64,000 nucleotides of DNA from JAUUZT01 sp964654015 (GTDB lineage Bacteria; Chloroflexota; Dehalococcoidia; GIF9; AB-539-J10), in NCBI GenBank assembly GCA_964654015.1, contig CAZZHQ010000001.1:41133-105132 (forward strand), read 5' to 3'. The position numbers and the translations under genes are program-made. Below, one piece after another: positions 34,352 to 44,202 of this stretch; within the stretch, counting starts at the first letter, position 1, and every line of letters starts with the position of its first letter. Under the pieces are notes generated by a model. That model saw only the letters and a program-made list of their open reading frames with translations. It made no database searches and was not told the DNA's origin.

Positions 34352-35290
34352 TTACAGATTTTCTTCCAAGTTTAGCACTCTTTTGCTTGTTTTGCTGAAG
34401 AAATCTTCCATTTCACTATCGCTGAAGGTGATGCCCTCTTTCTTGATATCCTCAGGGATGGAAGTTACTGCTTTTACCCAGGCAGCGTATTCTATATCGT
34501 CGATAAGATTAGTCGTGTCGCTGGCAAACATAAGGCGATTGGATCCCAGCATGTTCATCATATACCTCCACGACTTATAGAAAGAGAGGGACTCGCCTGA
34601 GCGAATCCAGGAGAGCCATCCCGAGAGATCACAGACGATGTTGAATTTACTTCGGGCAATAGCTATCATCTCCATGAATGAACCATGTCCCGCGTGGGTA
34701 CAATAAAGGGTGAGTTCAGGGAAATCTACAGCTACATCATCGAAGTGGATGGGATGAGTATACTTGCTCCGGAAAGGGGAAGCCATAGGGCCAGTATGAA
34801 AATTCACGGGTATGCCAAGCTCCACACACTTTTCATATAACGGGTAAACAATCGTGTCATTGGGATACCACCCCGCTGCCGGGTAGAGTTTCAATGCCTT
34901 AGCACCCCATTCTTTGACTCCTGTTTCGATGATTTCTAACGCATTTGGTCTGCGCGGATCAACGCCAACAGCAAGATAAAATTTGTCAGGGTGGCTTTTA
35001 ACAATTTCATAATGCTGATAGTTAATTTCTTCTATTGGCAGCCTGCTATCCTCTCCATCGATTACGAGGCCATAATCTACAACGCAAATCATCGCCTTGT
35101 CAACACCAACGCGATGCATATTTTTTACCATACTGTCGCCGTTCGGGTCGAGAGATTTCTCTCGATACCTGGCCATTTCCTCGAGAGTTCTACCAAAGCG
35201 TGAGGCCTGGAGGGAATTCAGCATATTCCATGACCACTCTGGAAGCCAATCCCTACTTCCCCAGACATGAACGTGTGAGTCTATTATCAA
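34352..35290 (-). CDS. Amidohydrolase, ACMSD-like TIM barrel
   Basis: The 312-residue protein has metal ligands of the amidohydrolase superfamily: HxH in IDSHVHVWG (about 4-8), His in NFHTGPM, His in YCTHAGHGS and Asp in MFASDTTN. This set belongs to the Amidohydro_2 branch (ACMSD, gamma-resorcylate decarboxylase, 4-oxalomesaconate hydratase and lactone hydrolases), which acts on carboxylates. The start is TTG at 35290 with AAAGGTGG seven bases upstream. It is divergent from the DUF362 gene. A specific substrate cannot be assigned. Confidence 0.82.
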   Translation of the reverse strand: MIIDSHVHVWGSRDWLPEWSWNMLNSLQASRFGRTLEEMARYREKSLDPNGDSMVKNMHRVGVDKAMICVVDYGLVIDGEDSRLPIEEINYQHYEIVKSHPDKFYLAVGVDPRRPNALEIIETGVKEWGAKALKLYPAAGWYPNDTIVYPLYEKCVELGIPVNFHTGPMASPFRSKYTHPIHFDDVAVDFPELTLYCTHAGHGSFMEMIAIARSKFNIVCDLSGWLSWIRSGESLSFYKSWRYMMNMLGSNRLMFASDTTNLIDDIEYAAWVKAVTSIPEDIKKEGITFSDSEMEDFFSKTSKRVLNLEENL

Positions 35291-35412
35291 TGTTTTATAC
35301 CACCTTTTCTTGAGTTGAAGTAAAATGTATGGGATACAGAAGGGGATGTCAAGAAAACTTTTGATCGTGCGGAATCACTAATAATTCATACAGGGTAAAG
35401 TTTGTTACAGTG

Positions 35413-35418
35413 TATAAT
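35413..35418 (+). promoter_or_regulatory. -10 element of the DUF362 gene
   Basis: A perfect TATAAT lies 24 bases upstream of the ATG. The -35 is poor, so the promoter may need an activator. Leader of about 15 bases with a weak GAGAG ribosome site. Confidence 0.35.
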
Positions 35419-35441
35419 AGCTTCTCCACCAAGAGAGAATA

Positions 35442-36599
35442 ATGTCCAGGGTTTCGATTGTAAAAAAAAGGGAAGATTTATACTCAACTTTCGTCAGAGC
35501 GATTGAGGAGCTTGATGTACAGCCGGTCGTCCCTGGCGACTATGTATTAATTAAGCCCAATCTGGTGCAACCGGCTGCACCGGACAGTGGACAGATAACC
35601 AGCCCGCAGGTCTTGGAAGCGACAGGCCGCTATTGTCTGGATGCTGGTGCGAGACGGGTGATCATTGGTGAAGGACCAAGTTACTATCAGCCGGAATCTT
35701 GTCTACGAGAATGTTTCACTCATACCGGGGTGAGTCAGATAGCCAAAAAACTGGGCATAAAGTGGGTGTTGTTTGACGAACACAGCTATCGCAGTTTCAG
35801 GAAAATTCCTGGACGCATCCCCGAGGATTTTCGAGTCAGTGAATTTGCCTTTGATTGTGATAAGTTTATTAATGTCCCAGTGTTGAAAACGCACTTCCTG
35901 ACAAAAGTGACACTGGCTATGAAGAATCTCAAGGGCTGTCTGAAGAGGGAAGATAAGCCTATGTTCCATCGGGGAGATCTGGCTCGGGCGGTAGTCGAAC
36001 TTAATAAAATAGTGGTTCCCAGCTTGAACGTGATAGATTGCACAGCGAAAGCTATTGGAGCCATCGGCTCTGTGGATAGCGACGTGCAACAGAACAAGAG
36101 AGGGAGCAGTTTTATTATTGCCAGTTCAGATATTGTGGCAGTAGATGCTATTGGCAGTGCTGTTATAGGAATAGATCCTAAAACAGTAAGGACTATCAGG
36201 TTGGGCAAAGAAGCAGGATTGGGAGAGGACGACATTACGCAACTCGATATTTATGGCGAGGAGTTAAAACATCTGAAAATCAAAGTTGAGTTACCACAAG
36301 AGCAACTGCACCAGGGTTTCCCTCTGCTTGAAATAGCGGCAGATAAGGCATGCAGTGGTTGTATTATTCCTCTCCTTTCAGCTCTGTTTCAGCTTCAAAA
36401 ACGAGGGGCACGCCTCGAGAATCCCTTGGTTCTATGTCTGGGCAAGCATTCTCATGTATCGAGCAATTCAACACGTTTATTGATTGGTGATTGTGCCTGC
36501 AAGGAGAATGGAGCAAGGGAGCATTCCATAGAAGGGTGTCCTCCGGATAGGAAAGAAATAATTAAAGAACTGAGTAAATATATGCACTGGGGGGAGTAG
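35442..36599 (+). CDS. DUF362 domain-containing protein
   Basis: The 385-residue protein matches DUF362: VLIKPNLVQP near the N-terminus, GEGPSYYQ, and the block KTHFLTKVTLAMKNLKGCL around residue 145-165. DUF362 proteins often go with iron-sulfur or corrinoid biochemistry in anaerobes, but the function is unknown. This one has no ferredoxin domain; single cysteines lie in ACSGCIIP and GDCACKENG near the C-terminus. The ATG at 35442 follows GAGAG. It converges with asd after 21 bp. The LarA-like fragment at the left end belongs to a neighbouring structural group, but no link is claimed. Confidence 0.82.
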   Translation: MSRVSIVKKREDLYSTFVRAIEELDVQPVVPGDYVLIKPNLVQPAAPDSGQITSPQVLEATGRYCLDAGARRVIIGEGPSYYQPESCLRECFTHTGVSQIAKKLGIKWVLFDEHSYRSFRKIPGRIPEDFRVSEFAFDCDKFINVPVLKTHFLTKVTLAMKNLKGCLKREDKPMFHRGDLARAVVELNKIVVPSLNVIDCTAKAIGAIGSVDSDVQQNKRGSSFIIASSDIVAVDAIGSAVIGIDPKTVRTIRLGKEAGLGEDDITQLDIYGEELKHLKIKVELPQEQLHQGFPLLEIAADKACSGCIIPLLSALFQLQKRGARLENPLVLCLGKHSHVSSNSTRLLIGDCACKENGAREHSIEGCPPDRKEIIKELSKYMHWGE

Positions 36600-36620
36600 G
36601 AGTAAATATACTCAGATTGA

Positions 36621-37700
36621 TTACTGGATATATCCTGTCTGGATGAGTGTTTCGGCGGTGAGGACAGCACCTCGGGCAGCCCCCATCTGGGTGTTATGCG
36701 ACACAAGAATATATTTGATGCCGTTCTCCAAAACATCATCTTTTCTGATTCTGCCGACCACGGTGGCCATGCCATTGTCGACATCACGGTCTAGCCGTGG
36801 TTGAGGCCTGAAGGGGTCGTCTCGAACTATAATCATACGTTTTGGCGCTGAAGGAGGTTCGCTTTCTCCGAATAAGCCGTTGAACTCCCGCATAATCTTT
36901 GCTACGTCGTCCACGTTACAAGGTTTCCGGGTAGAGACGAAGACCGATTCCGTGTGTCCTTCCCGAACATTGACGCGAGTGCAGGTGCTACTTATTTTAA
37001 AGGAGGCAGGCTCTATACATTTTCCGGAAAAGCAGCCAAGTACTTTTTGTGTTTCGCATTGAACCTTTTCCTCTTCTCCGGGGATAAAAGGGATTATGTT
37101 ATCTATGATGTCAAGCCCAATCACTCCGGGACTTCTTCCTGCGCCGGAGACAGCCTGCATCGAGGTCATGATGATGGAGTTCAAGCCGAAATTCTGGTAA
37201 ATAGGCATAAGAGAGATAGCCAGGCCGACGGTGGTACAATTGGGCCCGGGGACGATGAAACCTTTCCAGCCTCGCGATTCTCTTTGAACGTCAAGCAGAC
37301 GAGCATGTTCGGGATTGATTCCAGGGATAATAATGGGCACATCGTCGTCATAGCGGAATGCCGAAGCGGTGCTGATTACAGGAATGCTGGCCGCTAATCG
37401 GGGCTCCAGTATCCTGGCGGGAGCAGTGTCAACAGCAGAGAAAACGAGATCCAGTCCGGTGGCGCTCATTTCAATAGCATTCTGAACAGGCAAATCCATG
37501 ACCTCTTCAGGAGGATTATCCTGGCAGAACCAGCGTAGTGCGCCTGTCTGAGCATCGGTTATTGCCTTTCTGTAGCTGCTGCTTATAGATCTCTCAGAAG
37601 CTGCCAGGGCAACAAGCTCAATCCATGGGTGACTCTTGAGGGCAACGATGAATTGTTGTCCCACTATACCCGTAGCTCCTATTATTGCAGCTTTCAGCAC
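36621..37700 (-). CDS. asd: Aspartate-semialdehyde dehydrogenase
   Basis: Asd reduces aspartyl phosphate to the semialdehyde, the second step toward lysine, threonine and methionine. The 359-residue protein has the NADP site GATGIVGQQ, the nucleophile cysteine in VPGPNCTTVGLA, and SMQAVSGAGRSPG. The spacing and length match the longer archaeal/fungal-like class. The start is GTG at 37700: GGAGG lies five bases upstream, while the TTG at 37712 overlaps that site. It begins only 19 bp after the 3' end of tRNA-Pro on the same strand, and lysC starts divergently 190 bp away. Confidence 0.94.
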   Translation of the reverse strand: MLKAAIIGATGIVGQQFIVALKSHPWIELVALAASERSISSSYRKAITDAQTGALRWFCQDNPPEEVMDLPVQNAIEMSATGLDLVFSAVDTAPARILEPRLAASIPVISTASAFRYDDDVPIIIPGINPEHARLLDVQRESRGWKGFIVPGPNCTTVGLAISLMPIYQNFGLNSIIMTSMQAVSGAGRSPGVIGLDIIDNIIPFIPGEEEKVQCETQKVLGCFSGKCIEPASFKISSTCTRVNVREGHTESVFVSTRKPCNVDDVAKIMREFNGLFGESEPPSAPKRMIIVRDDPFRPQPRLDRDVDNGMATVVGRIRKDDVLENGIKYILVSHNTQMGAARGAVLTAETLIQTGYIQ

Positions 37701-37719
37701 GGTTGCCTCCAACTAAACA

Positions 37720-37796
<77 letters not shown>

Positions 37797-37813
37797 ATGT
37801 TTGAATTAGTGCA

Positions 37814-37843
37814 ATTATAAGTGCTTTAATTACCATATAGCAA
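37814..37843 (-). promoter_or_regulatory. Promoter of tRNA-Pro (and probably asd)
   Basis: On the minus strand TTGCTA is followed after 18 bases by a perfect TATAAT. RNA would start about 10 bases before the tRNA. No separate promoter fits between the tRNA and asd. Confidence 0.5.
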
Positions 37844-37890
37844 CTTTTATTCTGATGTTTTGACGATGCTTGCTTAATACGGAGGGGATA

Positions 37891-39123
37891 ATGGCACTGG
37901 TTGTTCAAAAATATGGGGGTAGCTCACTGGCTAATAGCGGGAGAATTCGACTGGTAGCTCAGCGTGTAGCGGAAACCAGTGATGGTGGCAACCAGGTAGT
38001 AGTGGTAGTTTCTGCCATGGGGGACACTACAGACGAATTAATCGAGCTGGCTTATCAGGTTGCCAAGCAGCCAAAAGAAAGGGAAATGGATGTATTGCTT
38101 TCCACGGGGGAGTTGATTAGCAGTACTCTTCTGGCGATGAGCCTGGAGTCTTTGGGTTATAAAGCGATAAGTCTTAGTGGTGCCCAGGCGGGCATTAAAA
38201 CGGACTCCACCCATAATAGGGCTCGTATTATCAGTGTGAGTACCAAGCGAATACTCAAAGAGATTGAGAAGAATAATATTGTGGTAGTAGCGGGGTTTCA
38301 GGGGATTAACCAGGAAATGGATACTACTACTTTAGGGCGAGGAGGTTCTGATACGACTGCAGTTGCTCTGGCTGCCAGTCTGAAAGCTGACAGGTGCCAG
38401 ATTTATACTGACGTGGAAGGAGTATATGCCGCAGACCCCCGAATAGTCCCGGGGGCGGCTAAACTGGAAGAGATTGGTTATGATGAGATGCTGGAAATGG
38501 CCAGCAGTGGAGCTAAAGTAATGCACCCCAGGGCAGTGGAACTGGGAGAGTTGTATAATATACCAATATTGGTGGCTTCAAGTTTTAGCGAAACATCAGG
38601 GACAATCATTCGCGAGGAGACATCTATGGAAATAAGAAACAAAGTGAGAGGGATTGCGCATGATGCCAATGTGGCCAGAGTAACTGTGCTGGGAGTTCCA
38701 AATCGTCCTGGCATTGCATCCGCCATTCTGGAGCCACTAGCTAAAGCGAATGTAAGCGTTGATACCATAGTTCAGAATATCAGCGTTGGGAACACCACGG
38801 ATTTCACGTTTACCGTGGGCCGAAGTGACCTGGCTAAGGCTAAGGCTATCGTGGATGCACTGATTGAACCTCTGGGCGCCAGAGAAGGCGCTACTGATTC
38901 CACTCTGGCAAAGGTGAGTATAGTGGGAACAGGAATGCAAAACACGCCAGGATATGCAGCCATGATGTTCCGCACGCTTTATGAACAGGGAATCAACATT
39001 CAACTAATCAGCACCTCAGAGATCAGGATAACTTGTATCATATCGGAGAGCGATGTAAAAGTTGCAGTCCGTGCTCTATATGAATCATTTGAAGCTGAGA
39101 TTGCAAAGTCATCAAGGGCTTAG
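37891..39123 (+). CDS. lysC: Aspartate kinase (alpha subunit)
   Basis: LysC phosphorylates aspartate, the first step of the aspartate pathway. The kinase core shows KYGGSSLANSGRI, the Gly-rich TTLGRGGSDTTAVALAA and the C-terminal two ACT domains (PGIASAILEPLAKANVSVD; GMQNTPGYAAMMFRTL) that bind lysine or threonine. The ATG at 37891 is chosen, with GGAGGGG just upstream; this gives 410 residues, near the 408 of Bacillus aspartokinase II. A TTG seven codons earlier overlaps the ribosome site. An internal in-frame start (38626) is listed separately. A TPR gene and gyrA follow on the same strand. Confidence 0.95.
   Translation: MALVVQKYGGSSLANSGRIRLVAQRVAETSDGGNQVVVVVSAMGDTTDELIELAYQVAKQPKEREMDVLLSTGELISSTLLAMSLESLGYKAISLSGAQAGIKTDSTHNRARIISVSTKRILKEIEKNNIVVVAGFQGINQEMDTTTLGRGGSDTTAVALAASLKADRCQIYTDVEGVYAADPRIVPGAAKLEEIGYDEMLEMASSGAKVMHPRAVELGELYNIPILVASSFSETSGTIIREETSMEIRNKVRGIAHDANVARVTVLGVPNRPGIASAILEPLAKANVSVDTIVQNISVGNTTDFTFTVGRSDLAKAKAIVDALIEPLGAREGATDSTLAKVSIVGTGMQNTPGYAAMMFRTLYEQGINIQLISTSEIRITCIISESDVKVAVRALYESFEAEIAKSSRA
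38626..39123 (+). CDS. lysC: Nested aspartate kinase beta subunit from an internal start
   Basis: An in-frame ATG at codon 246 of lysC is preceded by GAGGAG six bases upstream, a proper ribosome site inside the gene. Translation from it would give 165 residues that contain both ACT domains and no kinase domain. Bacillus subtilis aspartokinase II and other enzymes make a beta subunit of nearly the same size from an internal start at almost the same codon, giving an alpha2-beta2 enzyme. The prediction here rests on sequence; expression is not shown. Confidence 0.6.
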   Translation: MEIRNKVRGIAHDANVARVTVLGVPNRPGIASAILEPLAKANVSVDTIVQNISVGNTTDFTFTVGRSDLAKAKAIVDALIEPLGAREGATDSTLAKVSIVGTGMQNTPGYAAMMFRTLYEQGINIQLISTSEIRITCIISESDVKVAVRALYESFEAEIAKSSRA

Positions 39124-39155
39124 TATAGGATATAATTAATGTTTGTGGAGAATAA

Positions 39156-39611
39156 ATGACATATCAACAAAGAGAAGAACAAAGTAAGCTGGGACAACGG
39201 CAGAGCGAGGAAGCCGTGGAACTGGCCATGCGTGGTTGCTGGGAAGAGGCAGCCGTGGTGAATCAGGGCATAATTGAAAGTACGCCTGGCGACGTCAGTG
39301 CTTACAATCGTCTTGGGAAAGCTTTGTTCGAAATGGGAGAGTTCCATCGGGCAATGGAGGCTTATGGCAACTCGCTGAAATTGGAGCCAACTAATGCTAT
39401 TGCGATAAAGAACCTTGCTCGCCTTAGAGAGAGGCTAGGAATAACGGTAGAAAGCTCCAGTGAAGTTACAGGACAGGTGCCTCAACCTGTCAGCGTGAGT
39501 ATGACTGAACAAAACATTGTGGCAAAGGGAATAGAGGAGAGCATTAAGGAGAAGAAAAGCAGCGAAGAAGAAGAGGGAACTTTTCCGGAAGGCTTTTCCT
39601 CACTTGATTAG
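39156..39611 (+). CDS. Tetratricopeptide repeat protein
   Basis: The 151-residue protein has at least two TPR units around residues 20-95 (VNQGIIESTPGDVSAYNRLGKALFEMGEFHRA and AYGNSLKLEPTNAIAIKNLARL, cited by their G-K-A-L-F / E-P-T-N-A-I cores), then a low-complexity acidic-basic tail rich in Ser, Glu and Lys. No signal peptide is present, so it is probably a cytoplasmic adaptor. It sits between lysC and gyrA on the same strand, with 32 and 25 bp gaps, so it is likely co-transcribed. The small size and tail are not assigned to a known partner. Confidence 0.7.
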   Translation: MTYQQREEQSKLGQRQSEEAVELAMRGCWEEAAVVNQGIIESTPGDVSAYNRLGKALFEMGEFHRAMEAYGNSLKLEPTNAIAIKNLARLRERLGITVESSSEVTGQVPQPVSVSMTEQNIVAKGIEESIKEKKSSEEEEGTFPEGFSSLD

Positions 39612-39648
39612 CCTCGTTAGACGTAAAGGAGAATAATTGGAGGATCAA

Positions 39649-42090
39649 ATGGAGACCACTGCGGAGAGGCCTATCGATATAGAACAGGAAATGAAAAGTT
39701 CCTATCTTGACTATGCGATGAGTGTCATAGTCTCCCGGGCACTGCCTGATGTGCGTGATGGGTTAAAGCCTGTACAGCGCCGTGTACTTTTTGCTATGAA
39801 TGATCTTGGCATGCATCACAATAGCTCTTATAGGAAGAGCGCCAGGATAGTCGGAGAGGTCCTTGGGAAATACCATCCACATGGAGATTCCTCGGTGTAC
39901 GAGGCCATGGTGCGCATGGCTCAGAAATTTTCTTTGAGGCATATGCTGGTCGATGGGCAGGGTAACTTTGGTAGTATTGATAACGATCCTCCTGCAGCCA
40001 TGAGGTATACCGAAGCCAGGCTGTCCGAGATAGCAGAAGAGATGCTGGTAGACATTGATAAAGAGACAGTTAATTTTGTTCCCAACTTTGATGATTCCTT
40101 GCAAGAACCTTCTGTCTTGCCGGCCCGGATACCCAATTTGTTGCTTAATGGCGCTTCTGGTATAGCCGTAGGGATGGCGACAAATATTCCTCCGCACAAC
40201 CTTGGAGAATTGTGTGATGCGCTTGGCTATTTAATTGATAATCCCGAAGCGGATGTAGCTGAACTGATGCAGTTTGTCAAGGGTCCCGATTTTCCGACAG
40301 CTGCCATGATTATGGGGCAGGAGGGGATAAGAAGCGCTTACGCCACCGGTAAGGGAAAGGTGGTTATTCGTGCTAGAACCAGGGAGGTGGATGTAAAAGG
40401 AGGAAGAAGGCAAATAATAGTCACTGAATTGCCCTATCAGGTGAATAAGGCAGCTTTAGCTGAACGCATAGCAGAGTTAGCCAAGAACAAGAAGCTGGTT
40501 GGTATATCCGAGATACGCGACGAGTCAGACAGGGAAGGAATGCGTCTGGTTATTGAACTAAAGAGAGATGCGCAGTATCAGCGGGTGATCAATAACCTGT
40601 ATAAGAATACCTTGATGCAGACCACCTTTTTCGTCAATATGGTTGTTCTGGTCGATGGAAGGCCGAGACTGGCTGATCTTAGAGAGGCGTTGACCTGTTA
40701 CATTGATTTTCGACATGAGGTTATTACCAGGCGTTCTCAATTTGAGTTAAAGAAGGCAATGAGCAGGGCTCATATACTTGAAGGGTTCCTGATAGCCCTC
40801 GACAACATGGATGAGGTAATCAGGGTTATTAGAGGATCCGAGACCGTTGAAGACGCTCGGAATAATCTTATAGAAGTCTTCACTTTATCCCAGCTTCAGG
40901 CACAAGCTATTCTAGATATGCCCCTCCGCCGATTAGCGCATCTTGAGCGGCAAAAGATTGCCGATGAATATACAGAGGTTCTAAAGAACATCGCTTACCT
41001 GGAAGATCTGCTGGCTAATCCGAGGAAGGTACAGTTTCTTATTAAAGAAGACCTCGCACAATTAAAGGCAAAGTATGATGATGGGCGCCGTACCGAAATC
41101 ATCAGTGAGGAAATTGTAGATTTCCAACAGGAAGACCTTATTCCGCATGAACGTGTAATAGTGACCCTTAGCCGCAATGGTTTTATCAAAAGGATGACAG
41201 CAAGCACGTATCGTCAACAAGGCAGGGGAGGCAAAGGAGTAAAGGGGATGGTAACCCGCGAAGATGATGCGGTGAAGCAAATGATATCGATTGATACCCA
41301 TGACAATATACTATTCTTTTCCGGTAAAGGAAAGGTGTATTGTCTGAAAGGTTATGATATTCCCGAAAGCCTGTCACGAACAGCTAAGGGAACCTCTCTG
41401 GTTAATCTAATTCCTATTAATTTGGAGGAGGGAGTAACAGCTATGCTGGAAGTCAAGGATTTTCCTCCGAACCGTTTCTTATTAATGGCCACCGGAAAGG
41501 GATTGATAAAAAAGACATCCCTGGATAAATTCTCCGCAATTCGAAGAAATGGTGTAATTGCTATGGGTTTAAGGAAGAATGATGTGCTGATATCTGCCAA
41601 ATGTGTATCTGATGCTGGTGAGGTGGTGATGGTCACCCATAAGGGCAGGGCTATCCGTTTCAAGGTGGATAATCTGCGCACAGCCTCGCGTACCAGTGGA
41701 GGGGTACGGGGCATACGCATGGATAGTGATCAATTAATTGGTATGGATGTAATCTTCCCCCAGTGTTATTTGCTTACGGTAACAGAGAATGGATATGGCA
41801 AATTAAGCGCAGCAGACCATTATCCTATTCATCAACGAGGAGGGAAGGGGATACAGACACATAAGGTTAGTGATAAAACGGGCCTTATAGCAGCAGCCTG
41901 TCTGGCGACAAAGGATGAAAAGGATTTGTTAGTATCATCAGTGGACGGGAAGGTTATATGTACGTCCATCGCCGAAATCTCTGTTAAGGGACGCCGAACT
42001 CAGGGGATGAGGGTAATGGGGCTAGATGAAGGGGACAAAGTGGTGTCGATAACAACACAACCAATACATGACCAGCAACAGTTGATTTAG
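39649..42090 (+). CDS. gyrA: DNA gyrase subunit A
   Basis: GyrA cleaves and rejoins DNA in gyrase. The N-terminal breakage domain shows [19 protein letters not shown] and the catalytic tyrosine in [12 protein letters not shown] GyrA-box, [12 protein letters not shown], marks a true gyrase rather than topoisomerase IV. Six C-terminal beta-pinwheel blades follow. The ATG at 39649 has GGAGG five bases upstream; an alternative TTG at 39637 is also preceded by AAAGGAG, so the N-terminus could be four residues longer. About 813 residues, typical length. Confidence 0.95.
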   Translation: METTAERPIDIEQEMKSSYLDYAMSVIVSRALPDVRDGLKPVQRRVLFAMNDLGMHHNSSYRKSARIVGEVLGKYHPHGDSSVYEAMVRMAQKFSLRHMLVDGQGNFGSIDNDPPAAMRYTEARLSEIAEEMLVDIDKETVNFVPNFDDSLQEPSVLPARIPNLLLNGASGIAVGMATNIPPHNLGELCDALGYLIDNPEADVAELMQFVKGPDFPTAAMIMGQEGIRSAYATGKGKVVIRARTREVDVKGGRRQIIVTELPYQVNKAALAERIAELAKNKKLVGISEIRDESDREGMRLVIELKRDAQYQRVINNLYKNTLMQTTFFVNMVVLVDGRPRLADLREALTCYIDFRHEVITRRSQFELKKAMSRAHILEGFLIALDNMDEVIRVIRGSETVEDARNNLIEVFTLSQLQAQAILDMPLRRLAHLERQKIADEYTEVLKNIAYLEDLLANPRKVQFLIKEDLAQLKAKYDDGRRTEIISEEIVDFQQEDLIPHERVIVTLSRNGFIKRMTASTYRQQGRGGKGVKGMVTREDDAVKQMISIDTHDNILFFSGKGKVYCLKGYDIPESLSRTAKGTSLVNLIPINLEEGVTAMLEVKDFPPNRFLLMATGKGLIKKTSLDKFSAIRRNGVIAMGLRKNDVLISAKCVSDAGEVVMVTHKGRAIRFKVDNLRTASRTSGGVRGIRMDSDQLIGMDVIFPQCYLLTVTENGYGKLSAADHYPIHQRGGKGIQTHKVSDKTGLIAAACLATKDEKDLLVSSVDGKVICTSIAEISVKGRRTQGMRVMGLDEGDKVVSITTQPIHDQQQLI

Positions 42091-42172
42091 AACGGCCCGT
42101 GTGGTTGTAGTACAGGGATAAAGAGGTAGTGACAGGGTAAAAGTGCCATGCTGTTCGGATAAGTTGTACTTT

Positions 42173-44002
42173 CTACGCCCAGTCGTATGGTTGATGTCTA
42201 GAGTTGCAGTTATTCTCCCAGCGTTGTATTCCACAGGCTTGACAGTTTCCCTGGCGGCAGTCTTCTGTAAAATCCTGTTGCCAGGTTTTTTGGTACTCTT
42301 TCTTTAGAAACCCGGGTGTGACACCGACATCGATATGACTCCAGGGCAAGAGTTCTGCTACCTCTCGTTGCCGATTGGCGTAGAAAGAGATGTCGAGTCC
42401 ACAGGCATTGAAAGCGTCAAGCCAATTCTGGTAATTGAAATGTTCACTCCAAGCATCAAAGCGGCATCCTGATAGCCATGCGTTGTAAATGACTTTGCCC
42501 AGACGGCGGTCGCCACGGGATAGGGCCGCCTCGACCTGGCTGTTATGGATGGCGGCCCAGGAGAATCCCACACTTAAATGTCGCAGCCCTCGCCTTAAAA
42601 TGTCATGCTTGGAGAGAAGACTAGCCTCTGTATCCTGTGCCACCCACTGGAAGGGGGTATGAGACTTAGGGATGAATACAGAGGCGCTGATTTGCAGTCT
42701 GAATTTTCTGTCAATTCCCCGCACCTTTGCTATCAGTTCAACGATACTCCTTACGTCCTCTTCGTTTTCATCGGGTAATCCCAGCATGAAATACAATTTG
42801 AATTTTGTCCAGCCTCTATTTACAGCAGTAGAGATAGTTTCAAGCAGCATCTCCTCGGAAATGTTCTTGTTAATCACGCGTCTCATCTTTTCATTCCCTA
42901 CTTCGGGAGCAAAAGTCAAGGTTAGTTTGTGGCGTGAAGGTAATATGCTCATAAGGTTGATGGTGTTTGTATCGAGGCGAAGGCTGGGTAAAGAAAAGGT
43001 AAGGTTCTTTCCCCAGTGCTGATGGGACAACCTGGTAATAAGCTCGGTGATATCAGTATAGTCACCGGAGCTGAGGGAAAGCAGGGATATTTCTTTATAG
43101 CCGCAGTTCTGTTCCATGCTATTTACTGCCTCTTCTATTTCCTGCAAGGGGCGCTCTCTGATGGGACGATATATCATTCCTGCCTGGCAGAAGCGACAGC
43201 CGCGTGTACACCCCCGCTGTATCTCGATATTGCCGTGGTCATGCACTATCTCAATATAAGGCACTATTGGGTTGGTTACCGGCGGAGGCAGCTTGCTTAG
43301 TATCCTACGCTGGATTACAGGTTTAGCTCCGGCAGGTACCGGGTAAAATTTTTGCAGAGTGCCATCCTCTTTGTATTTAACCTCATAGAAAGAGGGAATG
43401 TATATTCCATTGATCCTGGCGGCCTGCAACAGTAACTCTTCCCTGTTTCCTTTATGTGACTGGAGGACATCCAGCAGTTCGAGTATTACCTCTTCCCCTT
43501 CACCTATGACGAACAGGTCTATGAAATCTGACATTGGCTCGGGGTTCAATGTGCAGCTACCGCCAGCGATTATCAGCGGAAAAGAGCCGTTTCTCTGGGA
43601 TTTCAGGGGGGGGATTTGTGCCAAATCCATGATGTTTAGCACGTTGGTATAGGTGAGTTCGTAGCCGAGGGAAAAGCCGATGACATCGAAGTCACGCAGT
43701 GGTCGTTTGGATTCCAGGCTGAAGAGAGGGATGCTCTGCTCACGGAGCTTCGCCTCCATATCTAACCAGGGGGCATAGACCCTCTCGGCGAGAACACCGG
43801 GCTGCGAATTCAGCAGGTTATATAAAATAGGCAGTGCCAGGTTTGAAGCACCAAGCTCATATGTTTCAGGATAACACAGGACGGCCCGGAAAGGAGTCTG
43901 TTCCCAGTCTTTTACGATGCTGTTCCATTCATTTCCGGTGTAACGTGCAGGTTTGGAAACCTGGTTTAAAATAGCGTCGATGTTATTCGTGCTGTTTGTC
44001 AC
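42173..44002 (-). CDS. Radical SAM protein of the TIGR03960 (B12-binding-like) family
   Basis: The 609-residue protein carries a radical SAM 4Fe-4S motif, CTRGCRFCQAG (near residue 267, CxxxCxxC), downstream of an N-terminal domain with VLCYPETYELGASNLAL that resembles a cobalamin-binding-like fold. It ends in a Cys-rich tail, CRQGNCQACGIQRWENNC. The family is common in anaerobes and often stands beside or is fused to a DUF2344 (TIGR03936) protein near ribosome and tRNA genes; its function is unknown. Here no DUF2344 gene is adjacent. It is convergent with gyrA. The ATG at 44002 has no obvious strong ribosome site. Confidence 0.85.
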   Translation of the reverse strand: MTNSTNNIDAILNQVSKPARYTGNEWNSIVKDWEQTPFRAVLCYPETYELGASNLALPILYNLLNSQPGVLAERVYAPWLDMEAKLREQSIPLFSLESKRPLRDFDVIGFSLGYELTYTNVLNIMDLAQIPPLKSQRNGSFPLIIAGGSCTLNPEPMSDFIDLFVIGEGEEVILELLDVLQSHKGNREELLLQAARINGIYIPSFYEVKYKEDGTLQKFYPVPAGAKPVIQRRILSKLPPPVTNPIVPYIEIVHDHGNIEIQRGCTRGCRFCQAGMIYRPIRERPLQEIEEAVNSMEQNCGYKEISLLSLSSGDYTDITELITRLSHQHWGKNLTFSLPSLRLDTNTINLMSILPSRHKLTLTFAPEVGNEKMRRVINKNISEEMLLETISTAVNRGWTKFKLYFMLGLPDENEEDVRSIVELIAKVRGIDRKFRLQISASVFIPKSHTPFQWVAQDTEASLLSKHDILRRGLRHLSVGFSWAAIHNSQVEAALSRGDRRLGKVIYNAWLSGCRFDAWSEHFNYQNWLDAFNACGLDISFYANRQREVAELLPWSHIDVGVTPGFLKKEYQKTWQQDFTEDCRQGNCQACGIQRWENNCNSRHQPYDWA

Positions 44003-44171
44003 AGGCCATTATAGCGGCTTATCGACTTATTCTTCAAAGCAGAGGACATGCTGCACATGTTGTAAACTAACCCGCTTGCCACTGTGCATGGCGGCTTTTG
44101 AAGCTATTCCGGAGGGCTGGGCAGTATTTTTCCAGAGAATAATTGTTAAGGTTGACGGAGAGAAATAATTA

Positions 44172-44200
44172 CGTTAACCTATTATGCAAACAGGTTAACG
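44172..44200. promoter_or_regulatory. Inverted repeat at the birA start, probable BirA autoregulatory operator
   Basis: The 9-base arms CGTTAACCT (44172-44180) and AGGTTAACG (44192-44200) are perfect inverted repeats separated by 11 bases, ending two bases before the ATG. The half sites resemble the GTAAACC / GGTT(T/G)AC arms of known BirA boxes, though the spacing is shorter. A third half-site, AGGTTGAC, lies about 25 bp upstream. Confidence 0.5.
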
Positions 44201-44202
44201 AT

